Shown here: positions 16,801 to 26,057 of the stretch, piece by piece
How positions within the stretch are numbered: the first letter of the stretch is position 1
Layout: every line of letters starts with the position of its first letter
Origin: Bradyrhizobium elkanii USDA 76
GTDB lineage: Bacteria > Pseudomonadota > Alphaproteobacteria > Rhizobiales > Xanthobacteraceae
Assembly: GCF_023278185.1 (NCBI RefSeq)
Contig: NZ_CP066356.1
Coordinates: forward strand, 2,658,001-2,722,000
Direction: 5' to 3'
DNA length: 64,000 bases
Translations under genes and position numbers: made by a program
The notes under the pieces: model-generated
What the model saw: the letters and a program-made list of their open reading frames with translations, nothing else
Databases searched by the model: none
Told to the model about the DNA's origin: nothing

Positions 16801-17116
16801 TCAATCTGATCGACGGCGTCGTCAGCGTCGATCCTTGCGGATAACGCCCGCATCGACATCACGACCATGTCGAAATTCTTGGCAGGTACCTGACCGGCGC
16901 CCGCAAGCCGGTTGTGATTCACGTTGAAAATGCGTCTGTCCGAAAGCCGCTGCTATCCGATCCGGTCCCAACTCAGGTGGACTGCGCTGGCATACCATTT
17001 GCACGCAAAATAATCACTCATCATCGGTCCGACCGCCGGTTTGACCTCACCTGTACCGAAACCCGCCGCCGAAGCAGGGCGGAGTCGCCGCAACACCCCG
17101 ACGCTTGGAGAACTTC

Positions 17117-18721
17117 ATGGATCGCAGGACTCTGTTGAAAGGATTGGCCGGGGCAGGCGCCCTGGCGGCGACCGGCGGTGTTTCGATGCCGGCCCTTTCC
17201 CAAGGCGCGGCGGCGCGCACCTTGCGCTTCGTGCCTCAGGCCAATCTCGCGAATTTCGATCCGATCTGGGGGACCCAGTACGTGGTGCGCAATGCCGCCG
17301 CACTGGTGTGGGACACCCTCTACGGCGTCGACGCGATGCTGCAGCCGCAGCGCCAGATGGTTGAGTCCGAGGAGGTCACCGATGACGGCCTGACCTGGAC
17401 CTTTCGGCTCCGGTCGGGGCTGAAGTTCCACGACGGCGAGCCGGTGCGCAGCAAGGACGTGATCGCGAGCATCACGCGCTGGGCGGCCCGCGATCCGATG
17501 GGGCTCATGATCAAGGCGCTTCAGCAGGAACTGACCGCCGTCGACGACAGGACCTTCAAACTGGTCTTGAAGCAGCCTTACTCGAAGCTGCTCTACGCAC
17601 TGGGCAAGAACAATACGCCGATCGCCTTCATCATGCCGGAGCGTATCGCGCAGACCGATCCGTTCAAGCAGATCACGGACTATGTCGGCTCGGGACCGAT
17701 GAAGTTCGCGAAGGCCGAATGGGTGCCCGGCGCCAAGGCGGTGTTCGAGAAATTCACCGACTACGTGCCGCGGCAGGAGAAGGCGTCCTGGCTCGCCGGC
17801 GGCAAGCAGATGCTGATCGATCGTCTGGAATGGGTGGTGATCCCGGATCCGGCCACGGCGGCGGCGGCGCTGCAGAACGGCGAGGTCGATTGGTGGGAGA
17901 GCCCGATCACCGATCTCGTGCCGGTGCTCAAGAGCAACCGCAACATCAGCGTCGACATCGCCGATCCGCTTGGCAACGTGGGTTCGTTCAGGATGAACCA
18001 CCTTTACCCGCCCTTCAACGACGTGAGAGCGCGGCGTGCGGTGCTGATGGCGATGAGCCAGGAAGATTACATGCGGGCGCTGGTGGGGGATGACACCTCG
18101 CTTTGGAAGCCGCTGCCGGGCTTCTTCACGCCGGGTACGCCACTCTATTCGGAGGCGGGCGGCGAGATACTCAAGGGCAAGCGCGATCTCGACGCGGCCA
18201 AGAAGCTGCTGGCCGAGAGCGGTTATTCGGGCCAGCCGGTGACTTGCCTGGTGGCGCAAGATCAACCGATCACCAAGGCGCAGGGCGACGTCACGGCGGA
18301 TTTGTTGAAGAAACTCGGCATGAATGTCGACTTCGTCGCGACCGATTGGGGCACGGTCGGTTCCCGTCGCGCCCAGAAGACGCCTCCGGGGCAGGGCGGC
18401 TGGCAGATGTTCCACACCTGGCACGCCGGCGCCGACTGCATTAACCCCGCCCCCTACAACGCCATTCGCGCCAATGGTGACAAGGCGTGGTTCGGCTGGC
18501 CTTCGAGCGATGCCGCGGAAAAGGAAGTCGTGGAATGGTTCGGAGCCAAGAATCTCGATGAAGAGAAGGCGGCGATCAATCGCCTGAACAAGGCGGCACT
18601 CGACGACGTGGTCTATGCGCCGACCGGTTTCTTCCTCGGCTATACGGCGTGGCGCAAGAACGTCTCCGGAATCGTGAAGGGGCCGCTGCCGTTCTTCTGG
18701 GGCGTGTCGAAGACCGCATGA
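17117..18721 (+). CDS. Peptide-type ABC transporter substrate-binding protein
   Basis: A 534-residue SBP_bac_5 (DppA/OppA-type) protein. The N-terminus MDRRTLLKGLAGAGALAATGG is a twin-arginine signal with cleavage expected near residue 29. The family segment LTWTFRLRSGLKFHDGEPV (about 90-108) and the FRMNHLYPPFNDVRARRAV region are visible. ATG at 17117 follows GGAG at 17107; an in-frame TTG at 17105 is inside that site. First gene of a five-gene importer. Given the upstream amidases, it may bind an amino-acid derivative rather than a peptide; this is inference. Confidence 0.93.
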   Translation: MDRRTLLKGLAGAGALAATGGVSMPALSQGAAARTLRFVPQANLANFDPIWGTQYVVRNAAALVWDTLYGVDAMLQPQRQMVESEEVTDDGLTWTFRLRSGLKFHDGEPVRSKDVIASITRWAARDPMGLMIKALQQELTAVDDRTFKLVLKQPYSKLLYALGKNNTPIAFIMPERIAQTDPFKQITDYVGSGPMKFAKAEWVPGAKAVFEKFTDYVPRQEKASWLAGGKQMLIDRLEWVVIPDPATAAAALQNGEVDWWESPITDLVPVLKSNRNISVDIADPLGNVGSFRMNHLYPPFNDVRARRAVLMAMSQEDYMRALVGDDTSLWKPLPGFFTPGTPLYSEAGGEILKGKRDLDAAKKLLAESGYSGQPVTCLVAQDQPITKAQGDVTADLLKKLGMNVDFVATDWGTVGSRRAQKTPPGQGGWQMFHTWHAGADCINPAPYNAIRANGDKAWFGWPSSDAAEKEVVEWFGAKNLDEEKAAINRLNKAALDDVVYAPTGFFLGYTAWRKNVSGIVKGPLPFFWGVSKTA

Positions 18722-18738
18722 CGGCACGGTAAACCGAC

Positions 18739-19680
18739 ATGGTCTCGTATATCCTGCGGCGGATTCTCGCGACGTTGCCCGTGATGGCGATCGTCGCGCT
18801 GTTCGTCTTCAGCCTGCTCTACATTGCGCCCGGCGACCCTGCGGTGGTAATCGCCGGCGATCAGGCGAGCCCCGCCGACGTCGAACGGATACGCCAGACC
18901 CTCGGCCTCGACCGGCCGTTCCTGGTGCAGTTCGGGTCCTGGCTCTGGCACATCCTCCACGGCGATCTCGGCACCTCGATCTTCACGAGCCTGCCGGTCT
19001 CGACGCTGATTGCGCAGCGCATCGAACCGACACTCTCGCTGATGGTGCTCACTCTGCTGCTGACGATCCTGGTCGCAGTCCCGCTTGGCGTGGTGGCGGC
19101 GTGGAAGGCGGGAAGCTGGTTGGATCGCACCATCATGACGTTTGCCGTGTTCGGCTTCTCGCTTCCCGTCTTCGTCGTCGGATACGTGCTCGCCTACGTG
19201 TTCGCGCTCAAGTTCGAGTGGCTTCCCGTGCAGGGCTACACGCCGCTCAGCGAAGGCTTCTGGCCGTGGCTGCAGAATCTGATCCTGCCGGCGGTCGCGC
19301 TCGGCTGCGTCTACATCGCGCTGATTGCGCGCATTACTCGTGCCTCCATGCTCGAAGTGCTGCAGCAGGACTATATCCGTACCGCCCGCGCCAAGGGCCT
19401 TGGAATGCGCAACATCCTGTTCGTTCATGCGCTGAAGAATGCCGCCGTTCCGATTGTGACTGTAATCGGTATCGGCATCGCCCTCTTGATCGGCGGCGCG
19501 GTGGTGACTGAAAGCGTGTTCGCGATTCCGGGCCTCGGCCGACTGACGATCGATGCGATCCTGCGGCGCGACTACCCGGTGATTCAGGGCATCGTGCTGC
19601 TGTTCAGCTTCCTCTACGTGCTGGTCAATCTGATGGTTGACGTCGTCTACACCCTGGTTGATCCGAGGATCCGCTATTGA
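18739..19680 (+). CDS. ABC transporter permease, DppB type
   Basis: A 313-residue inner-membrane permease with about six hydrophobic helices (the first at 9-29, ATLPVMAIVALFVFSLLYIAPGD). The cytoplasmic EAA loop reads YIRTARAKGLGMRNILFVHALKNA (about 215-238) and contacts the ATPase. The family N-terminal PGDPA motif is intact. It starts 17 bp after the binding-protein stop and overlaps the next gene by 4 bp. Confidence 0.93.
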   Translation: MVSYILRRILATLPVMAIVALFVFSLLYIAPGDPAVVIAGDQASPADVERIRQTLGLDRPFLVQFGSWLWHILHGDLGTSIFTSLPVSTLIAQRIEPTLSLMVLTLLLTILVAVPLGVVAAWKAGSWLDRTIMTFAVFGFSLPVFVVGYVLAYVFALKFEWLPVQGYTPLSEGFWPWLQNLILPAVALGCVYIALIARITRASMLEVLQQDYIRTARAKGLGMRNILFVHALKNAAVPIVTVIGIGIALLIGGAVVTESVFAIPGLGRLTIDAILRRDYPVIQGIVLLFSFLYVLVNLMVDVVYTLVDPRIRY

Positions 19681-20600
19681 CCATATCCACCACCAGCACT
19701 GCGGCCCTGCCACCGGGCCTGGTTATCGCGCCGCAACTGCCTGAACTGCTGCGGCCGGTGAAGATCCGGCACGGTCTGATCGGTTTTCTCCGCGGTCATC
19801 CGACGGTTGCGATCGGCGGCGCATTGCTGCTGTGCCTGATCCTGATCGCGATCTTCGCGCCCTATCTCGGAACCGTCGACCCGACCGCGCTGGCGCCCGC
19901 CAAGCGGACCCGCGCGCCCTCGGCGCACTTCTGGTTCGGCACCGACATGCTGGGCCGCGACATCTACTCGCGCGTTCTTTACGGGGCGCGGGTCTCGCTC
20001 ACCGTCGGCCTTTCGGTGGCGGCTCTCGCCTCGCTCGCCGGCCTTGCCATCGGCCTCGTCTCGGGCTTCGTGCGATGGGCGGACGGCATCCTGATGCGGT
20101 TCATCGACGGGTTGATGTCGATACCGCCGATCCTGCTCGCGGTCGCGCTGATGGCGTTGACGCGCGGCAGCGTCGGCAACGTCGTCCTGGCCATCACCGT
20201 TGCCGAAATTCCGCGCGTGACGCGTCTGGTGCGCGGCGTCGTGCTGTCGCTGCGAGAGCAGCCCTATGTTGACGCCGCCGTCGCATCCGGCACGCGAACG
20301 CCGATGATCATCCTGCGCCACATCCTGCCGAACACGCTGGCATCGATGCTGGTCCAGGCCACCTACATCTGCGCCAGCGCCATGATCGTGGAGTCCATCC
20401 TCTCCTTCATCGGCGCCGGCACGCCGCCGACGATTCCGTCCTGGGGCAACATCATGGCCGAGGGCAGGGCGCTGTGGCAGGTCAAGCCTTACATCGTGTT
20501 CTTTCCCGCAGCGTTCCTCTCCGTCACCGTCCTCGCCGTCAACCTGCTCGGTGACGGTCTGCGTGATGCGCTCGATCCACGCCTGGCCAAGAGCCTGTAG
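19677..20600 (+). CDS. ABC transporter permease, DppC type
   Basis: A 307-residue permease. The start is TTG at 19677, overlapping the TGA of the DppB-type gene, which implies translational coupling. A long cytoplasmic N-terminus (1-40) precedes the first helix ([21 protein letters not shown]). The family motif [22 protein letters not shown] and an EAA loop ([24 protein letters not shown]) are clear. It pairs with the upstream permease to form the membrane channel. Confidence 0.92.
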   Translation: MTISTTSTAALPPGLVIAPQLPELLRPVKIRHGLIGFLRGHPTVAIGGALLLCLILIAIFAPYLGTVDPTALAPAKRTRAPSAHFWFGTDMLGRDIYSRVLYGARVSLTVGLSVAALASLAGLAIGLVSGFVRWADGILMRFIDGLMSIPPILLAVALMALTRGSVGNVVLAITVAEIPRVTRLVRGVVLSLREQPYVDAAVASGTRTPMIILRHILPNTLASMLVQATYICASAMIVESILSFIGAGTPPTIPSWGNIMAEGRALWQVKPYIVFFPAAFLSVTVLAVNLLGDGLRDALDPRLAKSL

Positions 20601-20621
20601 GACAGACGAGGTTTCGATCCG

Positions 20622-21611
20622 ATGGCACTGCTCGAAGTCGAGAATCTGCAGACCCATTTCCGCACTCCCGACGGGATCAACCGCGCCGTCGACGGCGTGT
20701 CCTTCCAGGTCGCCGAAGGCGAGACGCTGGCCATCGTCGGTGAATCCGGCTGCGGCAAGTCGGTCACCTCGATGTCGCTGATGCGGCTGATTCCGGAGCT
20801 GCCGGGCAGGATCGCGGGCGCTGTCCGTTTCCAGGGCAGGGACCTGCTGCAACTGTCCGAGCGCGAGATGCGCGGCATTCGCGGCAATGACATTTCGATG
20901 ATCTTCCAGGAGCCGATGTCGAGCCTCAATCCGGTGCTGACCGTCGGTCGCCAGATCGGCGAGACGTTGCGGCTGCATCAAGGACTGGACAAGCAGGCCG
21001 CGGAGGCGCGCGCCGTCGAGATGCTCAATCTGGTCGGCATCCCGGAGCCGGCACGGCGCGTGCGCGAATATCCGCATCAACTTTCGGGAGGCATGCGCCA
21101 GCGCGTGATGATCGCGATGGCGCTGGCCTGCAATCCAAAGCTCCTGATCGCCGACGAGCCGACCACGGCGCTTGATGTGACGATCCAGGCCCAGATCTTG
21201 CAACTGATGCTGGAGCTCAAGCGTAGCGTCGGCGCGGCGATCGTGCTGATCACCCATGATCTCGGTGTGGTCGCCGAGATCGCCGAGCGCGTCATGGTGA
21301 TGTATGCCGGCCGCAAGGTCGAGGAAGCGCCGGTGGCCGCGCTGTTCCGATCTCCGCGTCATCCGTATACGCAGGGCCTGCTCGGCGCGGTGCCCAGGCT
21401 CGGCTCGTCCCTCACCGGCGCGGCGCGACGGCTTGCCGAAATTCCCGGGCAAGTGCCCAACCTCAAGCAGGCGATCGTGGGCTGCGCCTTTGCCGGGCGG
21501 TGCGCGCTTGCAACCGATCTCTGCCGTCAGGTCGCGCCGGGCCTCGAAGAGAAGGGGCCCCGCCACATCGCCGCCTGCCATTATTCTGCCAAGGAGGCGG
21601 CCGCGGCATGA
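20622..21611 (+). CDS. ABC transporter ATP-binding protein, DppD type
   Basis: A 329-residue ATPase. Walker A GESGCGKS at 40-47, the ABC signature LSGGMRQR and Walker [13 protein letters not shown] are all intact. The C-terminal extension with cysteines ([15 protein letters not shown]) is the oligopeptide/dipeptide-specific tail, which in relatives may carry an iron-sulphur cluster. It starts 21 bp after the permease and overlaps the next ATPase by 4 bp (ATGA). Confidence 0.94.
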   Translation: MALLEVENLQTHFRTPDGINRAVDGVSFQVAEGETLAIVGESGCGKSVTSMSLMRLIPELPGRIAGAVRFQGRDLLQLSEREMRGIRGNDISMIFQEPMSSLNPVLTVGRQIGETLRLHQGLDKQAAEARAVEMLNLVGIPEPARRVREYPHQLSGGMRQRVMIAMALACNPKLLIADEPTTALDVTIQAQILQLMLELKRSVGAAIVLITHDLGVVAEIAERVMVMYAGRKVEEAPVAALFRSPRHPYTQGLLGAVPRLGSSLTGAARRLAEIPGQVPNLKQAIVGCAFAGRCALATDLCRQVAPGLEEKGPRHIAACHYSAKEAAAA

Positions 21612-22606
21612 GTGCTCCGCTGCTCCAGGTCAACGACCTCAAGAAGCATTTTCCGGTTCGCGGCGGCTTGTTCGGCCGCAGCTCCGGCGCGGTCCACGCC
21701 GTGGATGGCGTGTCCTTTGAGGTCGGACGCGGCGAGACCCTCTCGCTGGTCGGCGAATCCGGCTGCGGCAAGTCGACGGTCGGCCGCGCCATCCTGCGGC
21801 TGTTCGACATCACCGCCGGCCAGGTCGTGCTCGATGGCCAGCGCATCGACGATCTCTCGCCCGGCGGGCTGCATGCCATTCGCCGTCGTTTGCAGGTGGT
21901 GTTCCAGGATCCGTTCTCCAGCCTCAATCCGCGGATGCGGGTGCGCGACATCCTGGCCGAGCCGATCCGCAATTTCGGTCTCGCCAAATCCGCCGCCGAT
22001 CTCGAGGCGCGGGTCGCGGAACTGATGGACACCGTGCGCCTGCCGCATGACGCGCTGAACCGGCGGCCCCATGAATTCTCGGGCGGTCAGCGCCAGCGCA
22101 TCGGCATCGCCCGCGCGCTTGCGGCGGAGCCGGATCTGATCGTCTGCGACGAGGCGGTTTCGGCGCTCGACGTCTCGGTCAAGGCGCAGATCGTCAATCT
22201 GCTGCAGGATCTGCAGCAGCAGTTCGGGCTTGCGTTGCTGTTCATCAGCCATGATCTGGCTGTTGTCGAGCACATGACGCACCGTGTCGCTGTGATGTAT
22301 CTTGGCAAGATCGTCGAAATGGCGCCGAGCCACAAGATCTTCGCCTCGCCGGCGCATCCCTACACCAGGGCTTTGCTCTCGGCGGTGCCGGTGCCGAAGC
22401 CCGGCGCGGTCCGAAACCCAATCGTCCTGAAGGGCGACGTCCCAAGCCCGATCAATCCGCCGAGCGGTTGCCGTTTCAACACCCGGTGCCCGTTCGTCTT
22501 CGATCGCTGCAAATCAGAGGAGCCGACACTTCGATCGGCTGGCGGCGGTCAATGGGTGGCGTGTCATCTCGAAACGCTGCCGGAGACGTCGGGCCCTGCC
22601 GTATGA
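21608..22606 (+). CDS. ABC transporter ATP-binding protein, DppF type
   Basis: A 332-residue ATPase, last gene of the importer. Walker A GESGCGKS, signature FSGGQRQR, Walker [13 protein letters not shown] and a C-terminal cysteine tail ([15 protein letters not shown]) are present. ATG at 21608 overlaps the TGA of the previous gene; a longer in-frame upstream reading is rejected for that reason. With DppD it forms the heterodimeric motor of the importer. Confidence 0.94.
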   Translation: MSAPLLQVNDLKKHFPVRGGLFGRSSGAVHAVDGVSFEVGRGETLSLVGESGCGKSTVGRAILRLFDITAGQVVLDGQRIDDLSPGGLHAIRRRLQVVFQDPFSSLNPRMRVRDILAEPIRNFGLAKSAADLEARVAELMDTVRLPHDALNRRPHEFSGGQRQRIGIARALAAEPDLIVCDEAVSALDVSVKAQIVNLLQDLQQQFGLALLFISHDLAVVEHMTHRVAVMYLGKIVEMAPSHKIFASPAHPYTRALLSAVPVPKPGAVRNPIVLKGDVPSPINPPSGCRFNTRCPFVFDRCKSEEPTLRSAGGGQWVACHLETLPETSGPAV

Positions 22607-23088
22607 TCCGTCGGCGTCGCGATGCAGTCGGCCTAGTCTTACGGACGACGCGCATACGAGCCGTTCGAGGGCAACCCCAAGGGCTCTCAGGTGAGTTCCT
22701 CAAATGCCGCAAGCGGCGAACGTCCGCGTGGTTGGCGCGTTCGCCGAGAGGGCTGACGAGAAAGTCGAGCGGTCCAGAGCAACGAAGAGAGGTATTTCCG
22801 GCGCGGTCGCCAACAGGCTGTGGACTGAAAGCCGGCTAAGCAGCGATTTAGCGGAGTAACGGACCCCTGACTCAAACCCCCGATTCCTTCTCCCTGAGGC
22901 GCCCGACGCGTGCCAAGCGACGTCACGTCCGCCAATCCTACCGATCCGTGAGAGCTTTGGACACGACCTCGTGAGGTTCGGAGCGGTGGGTATGGAATTG
23001 AGTTTTGTCGGACACAACCCCCTTTCGGCCGTAGCTCCAACGGTGGGTTTTGGTTAGAAAGCTCGAAAGTGCGTTATCATTCAATAGT
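22607..23088. other. Intergenic stretch between importer and integrase
   Basis: Short ORFs on both strands lack ribosome-binding sites and recognisable sequence. A tRNA-Ser-like remnant begins at 23089. I see no terminator for the ABC operon. Confidence 0.5.
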
Positions 23089-23111
23089 GATTGACTGACA
23101 CTCTCTCCGCC
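23089..23111 (+). repeat. tRNA-Ser-like 3' end remnant, copy 3
   Basis: Twenty-three bases (GATTGACTGACACTCTCTCC followed by GCC) are identical to 11122-11144. It ends 79 bp from the 3' end of the integrase gene, the usual place for an integrase's own attachment site. The block 11122-23111 is thus bracketed by direct repeats. Confidence 0.6.
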
Positions 23112-23189
23112 GCAAAAGGAAGCTCCTGGGACTTCAGGTGAACTTGGTAGTCATAACCCGCGCTAACAATCCAAATTCAGCTGCGTCTT

Positions 23190-24419
23190 CTATCTACGCA
23201 ATGGCAGGACCGACCCGAAACTGTCCCGATTTCCTTCGGCCTTTCTGTCTCGCTTGGCAATCTTCTCGACAGCGTCCGCAAGATAATCCGGGTGATGATG
23301 ACCGTAGGTATTGAGCAGAACGTCAAGCGACATGCCCAAATAGCCCGCCGCCTGCCACGGATCGGCGCCGCGCTGCATCAGCCAGGTTGCTGCCGTATGC
23401 CGGAGTGTGTGAGGCGAGACGCCCGCGCCGAGACCGGCCAGTCCGACGGCGGTCTTGAAAGCCGTCTTTACCGAGGTGACGGGTTTTCCGTTGAATTCCA
23501 CGAAGTGCTTTGCGTGATGGTCGATCTGATGCCACCGCTTAAGATGGGCAAGCAGGCGCGGCGGGATCGGCACCGGCGGTTGCCGCTTGTTGGTCTTTGC
23601 GTCGCCCTGGCGGCGTCGGTAGTAGATGCCGCGATCCAGATCGACGAAAGCGCGGCCGACCGCCGGAATGGGTGAGGCTGCTGCGATCGCGCCGGCTCGG
23701 GATCCGCTGTAGACGCCGATCAGAATGAACCGTGCGAGATGGCGTAAGGGCCGCTTCCCGGTCGCGACCTTTTGGCCTTTGAGCGGACCCCGGAACATTT
23801 TCTGCATCTCGCGGTAGCGCCAGCACGTCCAGATCAGCTTGGCGGCGTCGGATCTCGTGAGCCATCTATCGCGCGGCTCGCCCTTGGCGGGCAGCGTGAT
23901 CTTGACGATCCCTCGATGATAGCCCTCTGCAGCGTGATGATTGATGGCCGCGCGCAGGTCTTCGAGGTCGCGCCGTGAGCCTCCTTTGTTGCCGCGCTCT
24001 TTTGCGAATTGACGGCACTGCTCGCCATCGACATCGGCGAGCATCTTGGCGCCCCACCAATCGTTCAGCCGTCCGATGCGCTTCTTGAACTTGCGTATGC
24101 CGGGAATCGTCTCTTCCTGATCTTCAGCGACCTTGAATTGATCGCGGAGCTTGGCGAGCTCGGCGTCAAGGTAGATCGAGAGCACATCCCCGATGGGGAT
24201 CGATTCAATGTCCTGGGCCTTACGCTTGGGGATGTATTTCGACGCAATGTAATCCTTCAGCGCCTGCTCGGCGGCCGTAATTTCATCTGCAACGCAGCCT
24301 GTGCCGATATCCCGGCCGTTGTCCCGGATGATCCAGGTTGCTCTGTGGGTGATCTTGCCGCTCTTGTCTCGTCGGGCGGCTTTGAGCTGGAGCCTGGCCC
24401 CCTTGCTTCGACGCGGCAT
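23190..24419 (-). CDS. Tyrosine-type site-specific integrase
   Basis: A 409-residue phage-type recombinase. The C-terminal catalytic domain shows R241 (YSGSRAGAI), the HTLRH box (H337, R340) and the nucleophile Y372 (NTYGHHHPDY). The N-terminal part (about 75-165) is the SAM-like core-binding domain. ATG at 24419 follows GAGGG. Its 3' end points to the tRNA-Ser-like remnant 79 bp away, so that site rather than the flanking tRNA may be its target. The overlapping upstream gene looks like its directionality factor. No frameshift is seen. Confidence 0.93.
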   Translation of the reverse strand: MPRRSKGARLQLKAARRDKSGKITHRATWIIRDNGRDIGTGCVADEITAAEQALKDYIASKYIPKRKAQDIESIPIGDVLSIYLDAELAKLRDQFKVAEDQEETIPGIRKFKKRIGRLNDWWGAKMLADVDGEQCRQFAKERGNKGGSRRDLEDLRAAINHHAAEGYHRGIVKITLPAKGEPRDRWLTRSDAAKLIWTCWRYREMQKMFRGPLKGQKVATGKRPLRHLARFILIGVYSGSRAGAIAAASPIPAVGRAFVDLDRGIYYRRRQGDAKTNKRQPPVPIPPRLLAHLKRWHQIDHHAKHFVEFNGKPVTSVKTAFKTAVGLAGLGAGVSPHTLRHTAATWLMQRGADPWQAAGYLGMSLDVLLNTYGHHHPDYLADAVEKIAKRDRKAEGNRDSFGSVLPLRR

Positions 24420-24622
24420 AATTCCCTCATTCGCTCAATATGAAAAAGTGTCGTGTAGTCCTTGCCCGCGATGCGTTCGATGATGAGTCGCCCGCGAGCG
24501 TTCTCTCGGCGCAATCCGGAAGCGGTCATCGAACCATCCGGGAATGCCACGGCCGCCGCCACAGAAAGCCGGAGAGGCTCGTTCGGGCCAATGTTCTCCC
24601 GGCGATTTGAGAGGTCGGCCAT
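24257..24622 (-). CDS. Excisionase-like small DNA-binding protein
   Basis: A 121-residue ORF. Residues 1-70 hold LRLSVAAAVAFPDGSMTASGLRRE and GRLIIERIAGKDYTTL, a winged-helix/MerR-like layout typical of excisionases encoded next to Rhizobiales integrases. The reading frame continues 163 bp into the integrase gene in another frame, so the two genes overlap strongly. The last 50 residues look unstructured. It probably steers integration against excision. Confidence 0.68.
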   Translation of the reverse strand: MADLSNRRENIGPNEPLRLSVAAAVAFPDGSMTASGLRRENARGRLIIERIAGKDYTTLFHIERMRELCRVEARGPGSSSKPPDETRAARSPTEQPGSSGTTAGISAQAALQMKLRPPSRR

Positions 24623-25107
24623 GTTAGCGAAATCGCGATCTGCGAAGCACTAACTGTGATCGAATTTCACGCGGACGCCGTTGTTTTTTTTCTGGTCCCC
24701 TGAAGCTTGTGCTTGGCCTGAATTGCCGGACGAGGATCGGAGGAGCTGGTACTCGCCCGCAATGATCGGGAGTACCGCGCCCCTCAGCGCAATCGCCAGG
24801 AGGCGTTCTTCCACGCGAGCTAGACGTCTCGAGGTCATCGGTGCCCATCGGCACATACAATCGGCTCGTGGACGGCAGCTCAATTGCGACAAGCGGCAGT
24901 TTGGGCAGGCTAGGGCGGCTGCGAAGAAGGCTCGGGGCAGGCGCGCCAACATTGTCCTAGATGCGGATGTCGATCACTTTTGCGATATGCTCCATCTGCT
25001 TTGGGCCAGTTCAGCTTTGACTGGGTGACGCTTGCTCCTCCTTTATCACGTGCGCGAAGTCGGCTGGCTTAAGCGAGGCGGTCGACTCCCTCACTGACCG
25101 ACCGTCC
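24623..25107. other. Intergenic stretch, at most a small uncertain ORF
   Basis: A minus-strand frame here contains TSRRLARVEERLLAIALRGAVLP, which could be a small helical protein starting near 24.84 kb, but I find no good ribosome-binding site. No other feature is supported. Confidence 0.35.
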
Positions 25108-25278
25108 TCACCGCTCAATGACTTTCGTCGGCTGCTCGCGTCGGCTGCTCGATATGCCTCGAACGATTTTACCGGGCTGGGTGTCTCGCCGATACTGGCA
25201 GATCTGACAGGTTGTGCATTGGCCTGCCGCGCCGCCTGAGACGCTCGGTTCGGAGTCTTCGATGCGATCAGTGTTCAT
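25108..25278 (-). CDS. Hypothetical cysteine-containing protein, 56 aa
   Basis: ATG at 25278 is preceded by AAGGAG at ideal spacing (minus strand). The product starts MNTDRIEDSEPSVSGG and has a CTTCQIC cluster (residues about 21-27) that could bind a metal, then a basic tail. It diverges from the DUF736 gene. Not recognised. Confidence 0.45.
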   Translation of the reverse strand: MNTDRIEDSEPSVSGGAAGQCTTCQICQYRRDTQPGKIVRGISSSRREQPTKVIER

Positions 25279-25364
25279 CCTTGGCTCCTTCCGCGGACGA
25301 CTTCCCTGCTTGTGGACGTGACGACCTATGGGAAGCGAGACGCCATCCGAAACCCTCGCCGGCT

Positions 25365-25419
25365 CCTTTTTTCCCCGCCGGCAAGCCGTCTCCTCGCGAT
25401 CGCTCCGCTGCAAAAAAGG
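25365..25419 (+). promoter_or_regulatory. T6/A6 inverted-repeat leader upstream of DUF736 gene (copy 1)
   Basis: CCTTTTTT (25365-25372) pairs with AAAAAAGG (25412-25419) around a 39-base loop that starts CCCCGCCGGCAA. The structure ends 117 bp before the DUF736 start. The second DUF736 gene has an alike structure at the same distance, with related loop sequence. It may be a promoter-distal RNA leader or protein-binding site. Confidence 0.5.
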
Positions 25420-25536
25420 TGCTGTCTCGGGTGCGCCGCTGCGCTTCGCCCCGGCGGGTTCAATGCCGTCTCGCTTCCCATGACGGTCTCGCCAACGCAG
25501 GGGATCGGCCCTGCGGCAGCGAAGGAGACAGACCAC

Positions 25537-25860
25537 ATGACTGCAATCGGATTCGTCACCCGCACGGACAACGGCGGCTACAGGGGCGAGCTCAAGACCT
25601 TGTCGATCCGCGCCCACATCGACATCGTTCCCAATAGCGGCAAGTCGACTGAGGCTCAGCCGGATTTCCGCATCATCGCCCAGGGAGTTGAGATCGGCGC
25701 CGGCTGGATCCGGCGCGGGGAGAGCAGCGGCAAGGACTACGTCAGCCTGTCACTCGCAGCACCCGAACTTGGGTCTCGCAAGCTCTACGCCAATCTCGGC
25801 CGAGCCGCCGGCCTGGGCGATGACAACGGCTTCTTCCTGATCTGGAATCCGGGAGACTAG
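25537..25860 (+). CDS. DUF736 family protein (copy 1)
   Basis: A 107-residue protein with the DUF736 layout: IGFVTRTDNGGYRGELKTLSIRAHI, then PDFRIIAQGVEIGAGWIRR, then KDYVSLSLAAPELGSRKLYANLGR and FFLIWNPGD. The family is common on rhizobial plasmids and integrative elements, usually near ParB-like and ArdC-like genes; its role is not established. ATG at 25537 follows AAGGAGACAG. A longer in-frame reading to 25312 lacks support. A hairpin terminator follows. Confidence 0.9.
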   Translation: MTAIGFVTRTDNGGYRGELKTLSIRAHIDIVPNSGKSTEAQPDFRIIAQGVEIGAGWIRRGESSGKDYVSLSLAAPELGSRKLYANLGRAAGLGDDNGFFLIWNPGD

Positions 25861-25872
25861 GCCGGGATATTG

Positions 25873-25904
25873 GGCTCCCGCGCTGCGCGCGGGAGCCTTT
25901 CTTG
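25873..25904 (+). terminator. Rho-independent terminator after DUF736 copy 1
   Basis: GGCTCCCGCG (25873-25882) pairs with CGCGGGAGCC (25888-25897) around five bases, followed by TTTCTTG. The position, 12 bp past the stop, fits. Confidence 0.8.
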
Positions 25905-26057
25905 TCACCAGGGAGGACAGCGGTCGATTGTCGTTGCGCATGGCCACGACGGCTTGTCCCGCCGCTTAACGGACGCATCGAGGGCGTCCATATCGATCTG
26001 GATGATCCGGTGTTACTGAACCGACGCAGTTGCCTGGTTCGTCATCGTTCTCGATGG

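Noticed and set aside
17021..18727. 568-codon ORF on the minus strand
   Set aside because: It is antisense to the clearly coding substrate-binding protein and has shadow-type Arg/His-rich composition.
19674..21581. 635-codon ORF on the minus strand
   Set aside because: Antisense to the ABC permease and ATPase genes, an effect of high GC content.
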